Positions 1 through 7,601 of a stretch of DNA of 18,554 nucleotides are shown here, piece after piece. Each line of letters opens with the position of its first letter. Position 1 is the stretch's first letter. Under the pieces are notes generated by a model. The model had not been told where the DNA came from. It did not search any database and saw nothing but the letters and a program-made list of their open reading frames with translations. The position numbers and the translations under genes were made by a program. Source of the DNA: JAICYJ01 sp036263035 (lineage in GTDB: Bacteria; Actinomycetota; Thermoleophilia; Gaiellales; JAICJC01); the NCBI GenBank assembly GCA_036263035.1, contig DATAHR010000041.1:1-18554 (forward strand). Reading direction: 5' to 3'.

Positions 1-1451
1 CAGGCCGACCCGGTGGCGAGCACCACCACGTCGGCGCCCCAATCCCGCACCGCGGCAGCGTCGAGCTCCCGGCCGAGCGTCAGCTCCAGGTTCGGGAGCC
101 GCGCGATCTGCACCGCCCGGTAGGCGCCGACCCGGCCCCACTCGCCGAATCCGGGGAGCCGGGTGATCCAGGCCAGCGAGCCGCCCGCCGCCGGCGCCCG
201 CTCGACCAGGTCGACCCGTGCGCCGCGGCGCGCGAGCGTGATCGCGCACTCCATCCCGGCCGGCCCTGCGCCGACCACGAGCGCGTGCATCGGCTGCTCG
301 AGCTGCGGCACGTGCTCGGGGTGCCAGCCGCGGCGGTGCTCCTCGCCGGCCGTCGGGTTGGTGGTGCAGCCGAGATGCGCGCGGCTGTCGGCCTTCGAGA
401 TGCAGACGTTGCAGCCGATGCATTCGCGGATCTCGTCGACCCGGCCCTGACGGATCTTCTCGGGCAGGAAGGGATCCGCGATCGACGGGCGGGCGGCGCC
501 GATCAGGTCCCATGCGCCGCTGCGGACGATCTCGGCCATCAGGTCGGGGTTGGTGAGGCGGCCGACGCCGACGATCGGCTTGCGTGTCGCCTCGCGCACC
601 CGGCCCGTGCTCTGGAGCTGCCAGCCCTCGCTGAAGAACCGCGATGGCCCCGAGTCGAGCGACCACTCGGCAATCGATCCGACGTTGACGTCCCAGAGGT
701 CGACCAGGTCGTCGGCCAGCGAGACGAACTCGAGCCCCTCGTCGAGGTCGTTCCCGAGCGCGCCCAGCCGGTCGACCGCGATCCGGCACGCGATGGCGCA
801 GTCGTCACCCACGGCCTCCTTGACGCGCTCGAGCGTCTCCATCCAGAACCGCGCCCGGTTGCGCAGCGACCCGCCGTACTCGTCGGTGCGGCGGTTGTAG
901 TGCGGCGACAGGAACTGGCCGGGAAGGTAGGTGTGCGCGCCGTAGACGTAGACGATGTCGAAGCCTGCCTGCCGGGAGCGGCGGGCGGCGGCCGCCCAGT
1001 CGTCCTGCACCCGGCGGATGTCGCGCTTGGTCAGCATCATGGGCACCACGCCAACCGCGAAGTCGCTGGCGATCTGCGACGGGGCGGACGCGGGCAGGCG
1101 CGACTCGCTGTTTTCACCATGGACACCGGTGTGCGACAGCTCGATCCCGGCCAGGGCGCCGAGCGAGTGCGCCTGCTCAGCCGTGATGGCAAGCATGCGC
1201 ACGTCGTGCTCGTCCCACATGCGCGCGGACACGTAGGGCGTCTCATCGGAGTCCGGGCTGATCGTGCAGTACTCGGTGCAGATGGCGGCCCAGCCGCCCT
1301 GCGCCTTCACCGCCCTGTGACGCGCCTGTGACCAGGGCTTCTGCACGCCGAACCCCGTGCAGTGGGGCACCTGGTAGAACCTGTTGCGGAGGGTCTTCGG
1401 CCCGATCCTGACCGGCTCGAAGAGGATCTCGTGGCGCGGGTCGCAGGGCAT
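1..1451 (-). CDS. Trimethylamine/dimethylamine dehydrogenase family flavoprotein, 3' part missing
   Basis: Iron-sulfur flavoenzyme expected to oxidatively N-demethylate a methylated amine and pass electrons to an electron-transfer flavoprotein; cytosolic. The 483 visible residues begin at an ATG and align throughout with trimethylamine dehydrogenase (about 730 aa), so roughly 245 C-terminal residues lie outside the window. The TIM barrel (about 1-340) contains NRFYQVPHC, with Cys31 matching the cysteine that bonds covalently to FMN; Tyr170 and His173 in YVYGAH; Arg223; and Asp266 in AEWSLDSGPSRF. The 4Fe-4S cysteines are 344, 347, 350 and 362 (CIGCNVC plus a later Cys). A nucleotide-binding GAGPAG follows at 394-399. 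Of the aromatic bowl that binds the trimethylammonium group, Tyr61 and Trp263 are kept, but the position of the third aromatic (Trp355 in the Methylophilus enzyme) is Ala354. The substrate may therefore be another amine; histamine dehydrogenase belongs to the same family. Divergent from the redoxin at 1526. The family call is firm; the substrate is not. Confidence 0.9.
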   Translation of the reverse strand, partial: MPCDPRHEILFEPVRIGPKTLRNRFYQVPHCTGFGVQKPWSQARHRAVKAQGGWAAICTEYCTISPDSDETPYVSARMWDEHDVRMLAITAEQAHSLGALAGIELSHTGVHGENSESRLPASAPSQIASDFAVGVVPMMLTKRDIRRVQDDWAAAARRSRQAGFDIVYVYGAHTYLPGQFLSPHYNRRTDEYGGSLRNRARFWMETLERVKEAVGDDCAIACRIAVDRLGALGNDLDEGLEFVSLADDLVDLWDVNVGSIAEWSLDSGPSRFFSEGWQLQSTGRVREATRKPIVGVGRLTNPDLMAEIVRSGAWDLIGAARPSIADPFLPEKIRQGRVDEIRECIGCNVCISKADSRAHLGCTTNPTAGEEHRRGWHPEHVPQLEQPMHALVVGAGPAGMECAITLARRGARVDLVERAPAAGGSLAWITRLPGFGEWGRVGAYRAVQIARLPNLELTLGRELDAAAVRDWGADVVVLATGSA

Positions 1452-1460
1452 GGGCTGGCG

Positions 1461-1466
1461 ATCCTA
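1461..1466 (-). promoter_or_regulatory. -10 box of the amine dehydrogenase gene
   Basis: TAGGAT read on the minus strand, ending 9 nt before the ATG at 1451. The same hexamer with the same 9-nt gap precedes the gene at 14688. The expected transcription start lies about 2 nt upstream of the ATG, giving a leaderless or nearly leaderless mRNA. No clear -35 box is visible. Confidence 0.55.
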
Positions 1467-1483
1467 CGCGAAGCGGCCGCGGG

Positions 1484-1489
1484 TATGCT
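1484..1489 (+). promoter_or_regulatory. -10 box driving the mini-ORF and redoxin gene
   Basis: TATGCT followed by 7 nt and then GTG at 1497, which places the likely transcription start on or next to that GTG. It lies within the 45-bp space shared with the divergent amine dehydrogenase gene. Confidence 0.55.
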
Positions 1490-1496
1490 GGCGGGT

Positions 1497-1529
1497 GTGA
1501 CGCCTCCCGACCAGCAGCCCGTCGCATGA
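1497..1529 (+). CDS. Ten-codon leader mini-ORF upstream of redoxin
   Basis: GTG-started frame encoding MTPPDQQPVA and then TGA. The GTG sits at the predicted transcription start, 7 nt after the TATGCT box. The TGA (1527-1529) overlaps the redoxin ATG (1526-1528) as ATGA, the classic spacing for stop-restart translational coupling. Possible roles are a leader that loads ribosomes for the redoxin, or a chance frame that only looks like one. A frameshift that split an original N-terminus is less likely because the redoxin already starts near the usual family start. A very similar arrangement occurs at 13287-13313. Confidence 0.4.
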   Translation: MTPPDQQPVA

Positions 1530-2023
1530 TCGCGGCGGCGCATGACTTCGTGCTGCCGGACACCGATGGGCGGCAGCACCGGCTCTCGGAGCTGGCGGCG
1601 GCGGGCCCCGTCGTCGTCGTGTTCACGTGCAACGACTGCGCACACGCACGGGCCTGGCACCGGCGGCTGGTGGACGTCGCCCGGGACTACGCGCCGCGAG
1701 ACGTTCGCGTGGCCTTCGTGAACCCGGCCGACTCGCTGGATGCGATGCGCGAGCAGGCGGCGACCGACGGCGGGCCCGAGCTGTACCTGCGGGACGAGGC
1801 CCAGGACGTCGCACGGAGGTTCGGTGCCGAGGTGACGCCCGACGTGTTCGTCGTCGACGCCGACATGCGGATCCGATACCGGGGAGCGCCCGACGAGGAC
1901 CACGAGGATCCGGCGGCCAACGGCCTCTGGCTGCGGGAGGCGCTGGACGACGTGCTCTCGGGCGTCGAGCTGCGGCGCCCCCGGACGGAGCCGGTCGGAT
2001 GCGCGATCACGTGGAGGCCGTGA
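1526..2023 (+). CDS. Thioredoxin-fold redoxin (AhpC/TSA-like) with CxxC
   Basis: Small cytosolic thioredoxin-fold protein of 165 aa, probably a thiol-disulfide oxidoreductase or peroxidase. The start region (DFVLPDTDG, residues 7-15) is typical of redoxin-domain proteins. The redox motif is CNDC at Cys35-Cys38 in the context VVFTCNDCAHARAW, matching the FxCNHCPYVxAW signature of this subgroup. A C-terminal PVGCAITW with a third cysteine, Cys159, matches the family's characteristic ending. No signal peptide is visible. The ATG is chosen because it begins just before the conserved domain and overlaps the stop of the leader mini-ORF. Its 3' end overlaps the convergent MFS gene by 17 bp. The exact substrate is unknown. 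Confidence 0.85.
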   Translation: MIAAAHDFVLPDTDGRQHRLSELAAAGPVVVVFTCNDCAHARAWHRRLVDVARDYAPRDVRVAFVNPADSLDAMREQAATDGGPELYLRDEAQDVARRFGAEVTPDVFVVDADMRIRYRGAPDEDHEDPAANGLWLREALDDVLSGVELRRPRTEPVGCAITWRP

Positions 2024-3281
2024 CCGCCGTGCCCGGCGCCGGCGTCTCCGGACGCCGGTAGCGCGACAGCGCCGGGAAGAGCAGGTGCATGACGCCTGCC
2101 CCGATAATGCACGCGAGTCCGCCGGAGACGACCGCGAAGCTGGTCGACGTCGCGCCTGCGACGAGCCCCGACTCCGCATCCCCGAGCCGGGGGCCGCTGG
2201 TGACGACCGCGATGTGCAGCGACGCCATCCGGCCGCGCATCTCGTCCGGCGCGACCTGCTGCATGATCGTGTTGCGGAACACGGCCGAGATCACGTCCGC
2301 GGCGCCCGCGGCGGCGAGCAGGAGCAGCGCGAGCCAGAACAGGTCGCCGGGCACGAGCCCGAACACTGCGATCGCCGCCCCCCACGCCACCACGGAGGCC
2401 ATCACCGCCGCGCCCTGCCGCTGGACGTGCACGACCCAGCCGCTCGAGACCGCCGCCAGCAGCGCGCCGGCGGCAGGCGCGGCGTAGAGCAGGCCGAGCC
2501 CCTGCGGGCCGACCGCAAAGGTCGTGGCAGCGAGCGCGGGGAACAGCGCACGCGGCATGCCGAAGATCATCGCGTTCAGGTCGACGATGAACGTCCCCAG
2601 GAGCGCCGGCTGGCGGCGTGCGAACCGCAGCCCGTCCAGGATCGCGCCCACGCCCGGCCGCACCGCGTGCCCGAGCGGCCGCATCGACGGCAGGCCGAGC
2701 GACACGAGGACGGCCAGCGCGAACCCGCCCGCGCCGACGCCGTACGTCGTGGTGATGCCGAAGGCGGCCAGCAGGATGCCGGCGAACGCGGGGCCGGCGA
2801 TCTGGGAGGTCTGGTCGACGATCTGGTTCAGGGCCGAGGCGGCCGGCACGCGGTCGAGGCCGATCAGGGACGGCACCACGGCGTTTCGCACCGGCGACTC
2901 GATGCTGGCCGAGAACGCCAGCACGGCGCCGAGCAGGTACAGCACCGCCAGCGGCGGCTGGCCGGCCGCCGTGAACAGCGCGAGCGCAAGGCAGCCGGCG
3001 GCCGAGGTCGCCTGGCTCGCCACCAGCACCCGGCGGCGGTCGAACGCATCCGCGATGGCGCCCGCGGCGAGCGCTCCGAGCAGCAGCGGCACCAGCGACG
3101 TGAGGCCGACCATGCCGACCGCGAACGATGAGTGGGTCGCGCTGTAGACCTGGTAGGGCAGCGCGACCGCTGCGAACTGGGACCCCGACGACGCGACCAG
3201 GTCGCCAAACCAGAGGCGGCGGTAGTGGGCCGAGTCCCGAAGCGGCGAGACGTCGAGCCAGAGTGCGGAAAGGCGTCTCAC
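2007..3281 (-). CDS. MFS exporter, EntS-like, 12 TM segments
   Basis: Inner-membrane proton-driven exporter of the major facilitator superfamily, 424 aa with about 12 hydrophobic segments. The beginning (DVSPLRDSAHYRRLWFGDLVASSGSQ, here shortened to its key parts LRDSAHYRRLWFGD and SGSQ) is typical of the EntS/enterobactin-exporter-like group, followed by the loop 2-3 motif (AIADAFDRRRVL). The other end ends close to the convergent redoxin and overlaps it by 17 bp. The GTG start is inferred from homology: it lies 19 bp after the tetR stop, no Shine-Dalgarno sequence is clear, and the frame further upstream runs inside tetR. The position suggests co-transcription with tetR at 3301-3891. It is a paralogue of the MFS gene at 17754. 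Substrate unknown; a siderophore or drug is typical. Confidence 0.85.
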   Translation of the reverse strand: MRRLSALWLDVSPLRDSAHYRRLWFGDLVASSGSQFAAVALPYQVYSATHSSFAVGMVGLTSLVPLLLGALAAGAIADAFDRRRVLVASQATSAAGCLALALFTAAGQPPLAVLYLLGAVLAFSASIESPVRNAVVPSLIGLDRVPAASALNQIVDQTSQIAGPAFAGILLAAFGITTTYGVGAGGFALAVLVSLGLPSMRPLGHAVRPGVGAILDGLRFARRQPALLGTFIVDLNAMIFGMPRALFPALAATTFAVGPQGLGLLYAAPAAGALLAAVSSGWVVHVQRQGAAVMASVVAWGAAIAVFGLVPGDLFWLALLLLAAAGAADVISAVFRNTIMQQVAPDEMRGRMASLHIAVVTSGPRLGDAESGLVAGATSTSFAVVSGGLACIIGAGVMHLLFPALSRYRRPETPAPGTAVTAST

Positions 3282-3300
3282 CCGGGCGACGCGCGTGCGG

Positions 3301-3891
3301 TCAGGCGGGGGCCAGCATCGGCCAGACTGCAGCCACGGCGCGCTCCGGCCACTCCCGCGGCAGCGTGTGCCCGGTGAGGATGCGCTGGATGCCGGCCCCA
3401 AACAGCATGCTGACCACCATCTCGACGTCGATTCCCTCGCGCACCTTCCCGGCGGCGACCGCGCTCTCGAGCACGGAGGACATCCGTTCGACGCGCGGCG
3501 CGACCACGGCCGCGCGGAACTGCTCGAGCATCTCGGGGTGGTCGTGACGGTTCAGGTAGAGCGAGCTGCAGATGGCGACGCCGTCACAGGCCTGGATTCC
3601 CTCACGGAAGGCGGAGAGCATGTTGACGAGAAAGCCGCGGACGTCCTCGGGCGCAGCCGCGTAGGCGTCGTCCGGATAGGCCGAGAGCGCGGCGCAGACG
3701 AGCTCCGCCTTCGAGGGCCAGCGGCGGTAGACCGTGGCGCGCGTGACGTCGGCCTCCGCGGCGACCGCCTCCATCGAGGTGCGGTCGTACCCCTGCTCGG
3801 CGAGCAGGCGCAGGGTGGCGGCCACGATGTCGCGGTCGGCGTCCTCGTTCCGGGGACGGCCGGGCTGACGGCGAACCTCACTCGTTGTCAT
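3301..3891 (-). CDS. TetR-family transcriptional repressor
   Basis: DNA-binding regulator of 196 aa. The N-terminal TetR domain shows GRPRNEDADRDIVAATLRLL (residues 11-30) and then the helix-turn-helix around 38-60 (TSMEAVAAEADVTRATVYRRW). The remaining residues are the variable ligand-binding and dimerisation domain. The ATG is chosen because MTTSEVRRQPGRPR is a normal TetR start; the open frame extends to 4002 but would then cross into the divergent transporter. It lies head-to-head with the DHA2 exporter and 19 bp ahead of the EntS-like exporter. A dyad between the divergent starts is its probable operator, so it likely represses itself and the exporters until a toxic ligand binds. Confidence 0.93.
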   Translation of the reverse strand: MTTSEVRRQPGRPRNEDADRDIVAATLRLLAEQGYDRTSMEAVAAEADVTRATVYRRWPSKAELVCAALSAYPDDAYAAAPEDVRGFLVNMLSAFREGIQACDGVAICSSLYLNRHDHPEMLEQFRAAVVAPRVERMSSVLESAVAAGKVREGIDVEMVVSMLFGAGIQRILTGHTLPREWPERAVAAVWPMLAPA

Positions 3892-3931
3892 GTCTGGCAC
3901 CGATTCGATTTGACACTCTCCCCGTACTTCT

Positions 3932-3947
3932 GATACACACCTGTATC
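3932..3947. promoter_or_regulatory. Probable TetR operator (dyad GATACA-CACC-TGTATC)
   Basis: Perfect 6-bp inverted repeat with a 4-bp centre, in the middle of the 90-bp divergent space, with an extra direct GTATC half-site at 3948-3952. A TTGACA (-35-like) lies at 3910-3915. TATCCT (3949-3954) reads toward the exporter, and TAGGAT (3955-3950, minus strand) reads toward tetR. The dyad therefore sits where a bound repressor would block both directions. Which -10 boxes are used is uncertain. Confidence 0.65.
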
Positions 3948-3981
3948 GTATCCTAAACGATCCACCTGGGAGCAACCAGCA

Positions 3982-5433
3982 ATGAGTAACGAACACTCGC
4001 ACAAGTGGCTGGCACTGGTGCTGTTGTGCGCCGTCCAGTTCATGGTGGTACTCGACGTCGCGATCGTCAACGTGGCGCTGCCGACGATCCAGCAGGCGCT
4101 CAACTTCTCCGATGCCAACCTGCAGTGGGTGGTCAGCGCCTACACCCTCACCTTCGGCGGCTTCCTGCTGCTCGGAAGCCGCGTGGCCGACCTGCTCGGC
4201 CGCAAGCGCATGTTCATCGCCGGCCTCGTCCTGTTCTCGGCCGCGTCGCTGGCATGCGGGCTATCCGGCTCCGACACGCAGCTGATCGCGTTCCGCGCGA
4301 TCCAGGGGCTCGGGGCAGCCATCATCTCGCCGGCCGCCCTGGCGATCCTCACCACGACCTTCGAGGAGGGCGAGGAGCGGAACAAGGCGCTCGGCATCTG
4401 GGGCGCCATCGCCGGCATGGGCGGCGCCGTGGGCGTGCTGCTCGGCGGCATCCTCACCGACCAGGTCGGCTGGGAGTGGATCTTCTTCCTGAACGTGCCG
4501 ATCGGCCTGCTCGTGATCCTGGCGGGCCAGCGCGTGCTGATGGAGAGCAGGGTCGAGATCGAGACCCGCACGCTCGACATCCTGGGGGCCGTGCTGGTGA
4601 CGGCCGGCCTGACGCTGCTCGTCTACGGGCTGGTGTCGACCGACACGCACAGCTGGACGTCCTCGCTCGTGCTCGGCTCGCTGATCGGGTCGGCGCTGCT
4701 GCTCGCCGGATTCGTCGCCGTCGAGCTCCGCGCCGCGGCTCCGATCCTGCCGTTCTCGATCTTCCGCAACCGCTCGCTGACCGGCGCGAACATCGTCGGC
4801 CTCCTGCTGGGAGCGTCGATCTTCTCGATGTTCTTCCTGCTGTCGCTCTACATGCAGCAGGTGCTTGGGTACTCGGCGCTGAAGGCGGGTATCGCCTACC
4901 TGCTGGTGGCCTCCGTGATCATCGTCGCGGCCGGCGCCTCGCAGGCGCTGGTGACGAGGATCGGCGTGCGGACGGTGCTGACGGCGGGCATGGTGCTGCT
5001 GATCGCCGGCCTGCTCTGGTTCTCGCGGGTCGCGGTCGACGGCAGCTACACGGTCGACCTGGTGCCAGGGTTCATCCTGGCGGGGCTCGGGCTGGGGTTC
5101 TCGTTCGTCCCCGTGCAGATCGCATCGCTCGTCGGCGTGAGCTATGACGAGGCCGGCATCGCATCGGGCCTGATCAACACCTCCCAGCAGGTGGGTGGCG
5201 CGCTCGGGGTGGCGATCCTGTCGACGATCACGTTCACGCGCGTCGACAGCTACCTGGGCGATCACGGCGGCAACCCGGCGCTGGTCCCCAATGCGCTCGT
5301 TGACGGCTTCCACGTCGCGTTCCTCGCGGGCGCAGGGCTGGCCCTGATCGGGCTGGTGGCCACGCTGCTCTTCATCCCGAAGGCAGCGACCGTCCCCGAG
5401 CTCGTCCCGGAGGCGGCGACCGAGGCGGCTTAG
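3982..5433 (+). CDS. DHA2-type MFS multidrug exporter, 14 TM (EmrB/QacA-like)
   Basis: Inner-membrane drug:proton antiporter, 483 aa, the usual length for 14-TM DHA2 proteins. Visible signatures are motif D1 in TM1 (LDVAIVNVALP, about residues 24-34), the loop 2-3 motif A (GSRVADLLGRKRMF, about 65-78), and a glycine-rich motif C region in TM5 (AGMGGAVGVLLGG, about 139-151). The last includes the antiporter-type glycines but lacks the usual proline. A Shine-Dalgarno GGGAG at 3968-3972 lies 9 nt before the ATG, so unlike many genes here it has a normal leader. It is divergent from tetR and likely controlled by it. Its TAG stop overlaps the TAA of convergent glycerol kinase (TTAG, 5430-5433). 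The specific drug cannot be read from sequence. Confidence 0.93.
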   Translation: MSNEHSHKWLALVLLCAVQFMVVLDVAIVNVALPTIQQALNFSDANLQWVVSAYTLTFGGFLLLGSRVADLLGRKRMFIAGLVLFSAASLACGLSGSDTQLIAFRAIQGLGAAIISPAALAILTTTFEEGEERNKALGIWGAIAGMGGAVGVLLGGILTDQVGWEWIFFLNVPIGLLVILAGQRVLMESRVEIETRTLDILGAVLVTAGLTLLVYGLVSTDTHSWTSSLVLGSLIGSALLLAGFVAVELRAAAPILPFSIFRNRSLTGANIVGLLLGASIFSMFFLLSLYMQQVLGYSALKAGIAYLLVASVIIVAAGASQALVTRIGVRTVLTAGMVLLIAGLLWFSRVAVDGSYTVDLVPGFILAGLGLGFSFVPVQIASLVGVSYDEAGIASGLINTSQQVGGALGVAILSTITFTRVDSYLGDHGGNPALVPNALVDGFHVAFLAGAGLALIGLVATLLFIPKAATVPELVPEAATEAA

Positions 5434-6818
5434 ACGTCGGACCGCGCGCGCTGTACCGCGGCCAGCCAGCCGCGGTACAGCGCGTCGGCCTGGTCGCGGG
5501 ACATGCGGGGCTCGTAGACGGCGCCCGGCCGCGGCTGTGGCGGGCTTCCGGACGCCAGCGCGGCGGCGCCCATGGCCGTCATCTCGCGCTCCGGCGCCAC
5601 CTCCACGGGCAACCCCAGCAGGTCGGCCTGAAACTGCATCAGCCAGGCGTTCGCGGCCGCCCCGCCGTCCGCGCGCAGCGCCGAGACGCCGCCCGGCACG
5701 GCCTCGACCACGTCGCGCACCTGGTAGGCGATCGCCTCCAGCGCCGCGCGCACCAGCTCCGCGCGCCCGGTGCCTCTGGTGATGCCGGCGATCAGCCCGC
5801 GCGCTGCCGGGTCCCAGTGGGGCGATCCCAGCCCGGTCAGCGCGGGGACGAAGTAGACGCCGCCGGTGTCCTCGATCGATTCCGCAAGCCGCTCGCTCTC
5901 GGCGGCGTCGGCGAGCAGCCCAAGGCCGTCGCGCAGCCATTGCACCGCCGCCCCGGACACGAACACCGACCCCTCGAGCGCGGTGACGCCCGGCTGGGCC
6001 GCCGCCGTGCGCACCAGGCCGTGGGGCGGGGGTTCGCGGCTGGTGCCGTCGTTGACCAGCAGGAAGCTGCCGGTGCCGTACGTCACCTTGGCCTGGCCGC
6101 GCCCGAGGCAGGCCTGCCCGTACAGCGCCGCCTGCTGGTCGCCGGCGACGCCCCGCACCGGCAGCGAGGCGCCGAGCAGGGTGCCCTCGCCGAACTCGCC
6201 GCTGGACGGCAGGATCTCGGGCAGCACCGAGGCGGGAACGTCGAACAGCTCCAGCAGCTCGGCGTCCCAGTCCAGCGTGTCGAGCGCGCAGAGCAGCGTG
6301 CGGGACGCGTTGGTCGGCTCCGTGGCATGGACCTCGCCGCCGGTCAGCTGCCAGATCAGCCAGCTGTCCACAGTGCCGAACGCCAGGCCGTCTGCCGAGC
6401 CGGCGTGATCGAGCAGCCAGGCCAGCTTGGTCGCGGAGAAGTAGGGGTCCGGCACGAGGCCGGTGCGGTCACGGAGGAGGGCTGCGGGCAAGGCGGCGCA
6501 GGCCTCGGCCGTGCGGCGGTCCTGCCAGACGATGGCGTTTGCGACCGGGCGGCCGCTGCGCCGGTCCCACAGCACGGTGGTCTCCCGCTGGTTGGTGATG
6601 CCGATCGCTTCGAGGTCGCGGGCGGCGACCCCGGCCGAGGCCACGGCGTCCTCCGCAGCGCCGGTGACGGTCGACCACAGCTGCAGCGGATCGTGCTCGA
6701 CCCAGCCGGGACGCGGGTAGACCTGCTCCACCGGCCGGTAGCCACGGCCGAGCACCGCGTCGCCGTCGACGACCAGGCAGGTGGTGCCGGTGGTGCCCTG
6801 GTCGATCGCGAGAATCAC
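5430..6818 (-). CDS. glpK: Glycerol kinase
   Basis: ATP-dependent phosphorylation of glycerol to sn-glycerol 3-phosphate, feeding phospholipid synthesis or glycolysis; cytosolic. This FGGY-family protein of 462 aa is somewhat shorter than typical (about 500), mainly through a C-terminal trim. Motifs are AIDQGTTGTT (4-13, ATP phosphate loop), NQRETT (76-81, Arg78-Glu79 binding glycerol), VWQD (97-100), DPYFSATK (124-131), GVAGDQQAALYG (223-234, catalytic Asp227 with Gln228), and GSPHWDPAARGLIAG (331-345). These are glycerol kinase rather than xylulokinase signatures. The GTG start overlaps the TGA of the upstream amidase gene (GTGA), pointing to coupled translation. It is the last gene of the envelope operon and not beside glpF or glpD, an unusual location. 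Confidence 0.93.
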   Translation of the reverse strand: MILAIDQGTTGTTCLVVDGDAVLGRGYRPVEQVYPRPGWVEHDPLQLWSTVTGAAEDAVASAGVAARDLEAIGITNQRETTVLWDRRSGRPVANAIVWQDRRTAEACAALPAALLRDRTGLVPDPYFSATKLAWLLDHAGSADGLAFGTVDSWLIWQLTGGEVHATEPTNASRTLLCALDTLDWDAELLELFDVPASVLPEILPSSGEFGEGTLLGASLPVRGVAGDQQAALYGQACLGRGQAKVTYGTGSFLLVNDGTSREPPPHGLVRTAAAQPGVTALEGSVFVSGAAVQWLRDGLGLLADAAESERLAESIEDTGGVYFVPALTGLGSPHWDPAARGLIAGITRGTGRAELVRAALEAIAYQVRDVVEAVPGGVSALRADGGAAANAWLMQFQADLLGLPVEVAPEREMTAMGAAALASGSPPQPRPGAVYEPRMSRDQADALYRGWLAAVQRARSDV

Positions 6819-7579
6819 AGGCGGCGGCGCAGCTCGAGCACGTCCTGCGGCTGCCAGTCGGTGTGGTCGTTCCGCCAGCCCTCGAGGTCGTGGAAGAACG
6901 GCGAATCGTTTGCCATCGCGTGCCCGATCACGTTGCGGGTGCGGATGTTGTAGCGGTCCTGCAGCCAGCGCACGAGGCGCAGCACGCTTCTGATCTGCGG
7001 GCGGCGGTGGAGGATCTGCTGGTCGGCCCAGTGCGACGAGATGCCCTGCTGCTGGATCATCTCGATGCCGATCGCGCGGTCGTTCAGCCCGATTGCATGG
7101 CGACACATCAGCGTCAGCGGCACCTGCTGGTAGATGGTGCCGTCCTGGTCGACGACGAACTGGGCGCAGACGCCGGGCAGCTCGCCGCCGTTCGGCTGGT
7201 TGGCGTCGAACTCGGCATGCACGCCGGGGTAGGAGCCGGGGCCCGAGTCGGTGAAGTGCAGGACGATCACGCGCGGATGCACGCGGTCGGTGGAGACGCC
7301 GTAGTGGCGACGTGCGTAGGCGGCCATCTCGGCCTGGCGGCGCGCGCCGTAGTGGATGAAGTCGCGGGTGATGGCGGGCTTCGGCGGTGGGGGCGGTGGC
7401 GGCGGTGTGGCGGGGTTCGGGACAGGGGCGCTGGGCGGGCCGCCCGTCGGCGCCGGTGTGGTGCCGCCGGAGGCGGCGCCGGTCGGCTGTTCACCGGCGC
7501 TCTGCGCAACGCCGCACCCGACGGCGAGGCCCGCCGCCAACGCAGACACGATCACTCCACTCACCAGCAGACGCCGCAC
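6815..7579 (-). CDS. Exported N-acetylmuramoyl-L-alanine amidase-like protein (Amidase_2/PGRP)
   Basis: Predicted zinc amidase that cleaves the bond between MurNAc and the stem peptide, 254 aa. An N-terminal export signal (basic RR, then a hydrophobic stretch to about residue 26) contains AVGC at 19-22, a weak lipobox, so it may be secreted or lipid-anchored. A low-complexity linker includes eight consecutive prolines (59-66). The catalytic domain (about 70-254) has VIVLHFT (His108), a C-H-A-I-G-L-N-D-R-AIGIEM block (160-174) typical of the family, and a GH (His220) followed by HTDW (Asp241). His108, His220 and Asp241 are the probable zinc ligands. The GTG start is preceded by GGAGGG only 3 nt away; another GTG five codons later is possible. 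It lies 22 bp after the fusion gene stop and overlaps glpK by GTGA. Confidence 0.82.
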   Translation of the reverse strand: MRRLLVSGVIVSALAAGLAVGCGVAQSAGEQPTGAASGGTTPAPTGGPPSAPVPNPATPPPPPPPPKPAITRDFIHYGARRQAEMAAYARRHYGVSTDRVHPRVIVLHFTDSGPGSYPGVHAEFDANQPNGGELPGVCAQFVVDQDGTIYQQVPLTLMCRHAIGLNDRAIGIEMIQQQGISSHWADQQILHRRPQIRSVLRLVRWLQDRYNIRTRNVIGHAMANDSPFFHDLEGWRNDHTDWQPQDVLELRRRL

Positions 7580-7601
7580 ACGCCCTCCACGACCCGGGTT
7601 C

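Noticed and set aside
4261..5940. Minus-strand open frame across the DHA2 exporter and glycerol kinase ends
   Set aside because: Spans the junction of two well supported genes in the wrong frame; composition is typical of a shadow frame.
7384..7412. GGC/GGT-rich tract that looks like a simple repeat
   Set aside because: It is the coding sequence of the eight-proline linker in the amidase-like protein, not an independent repeat.
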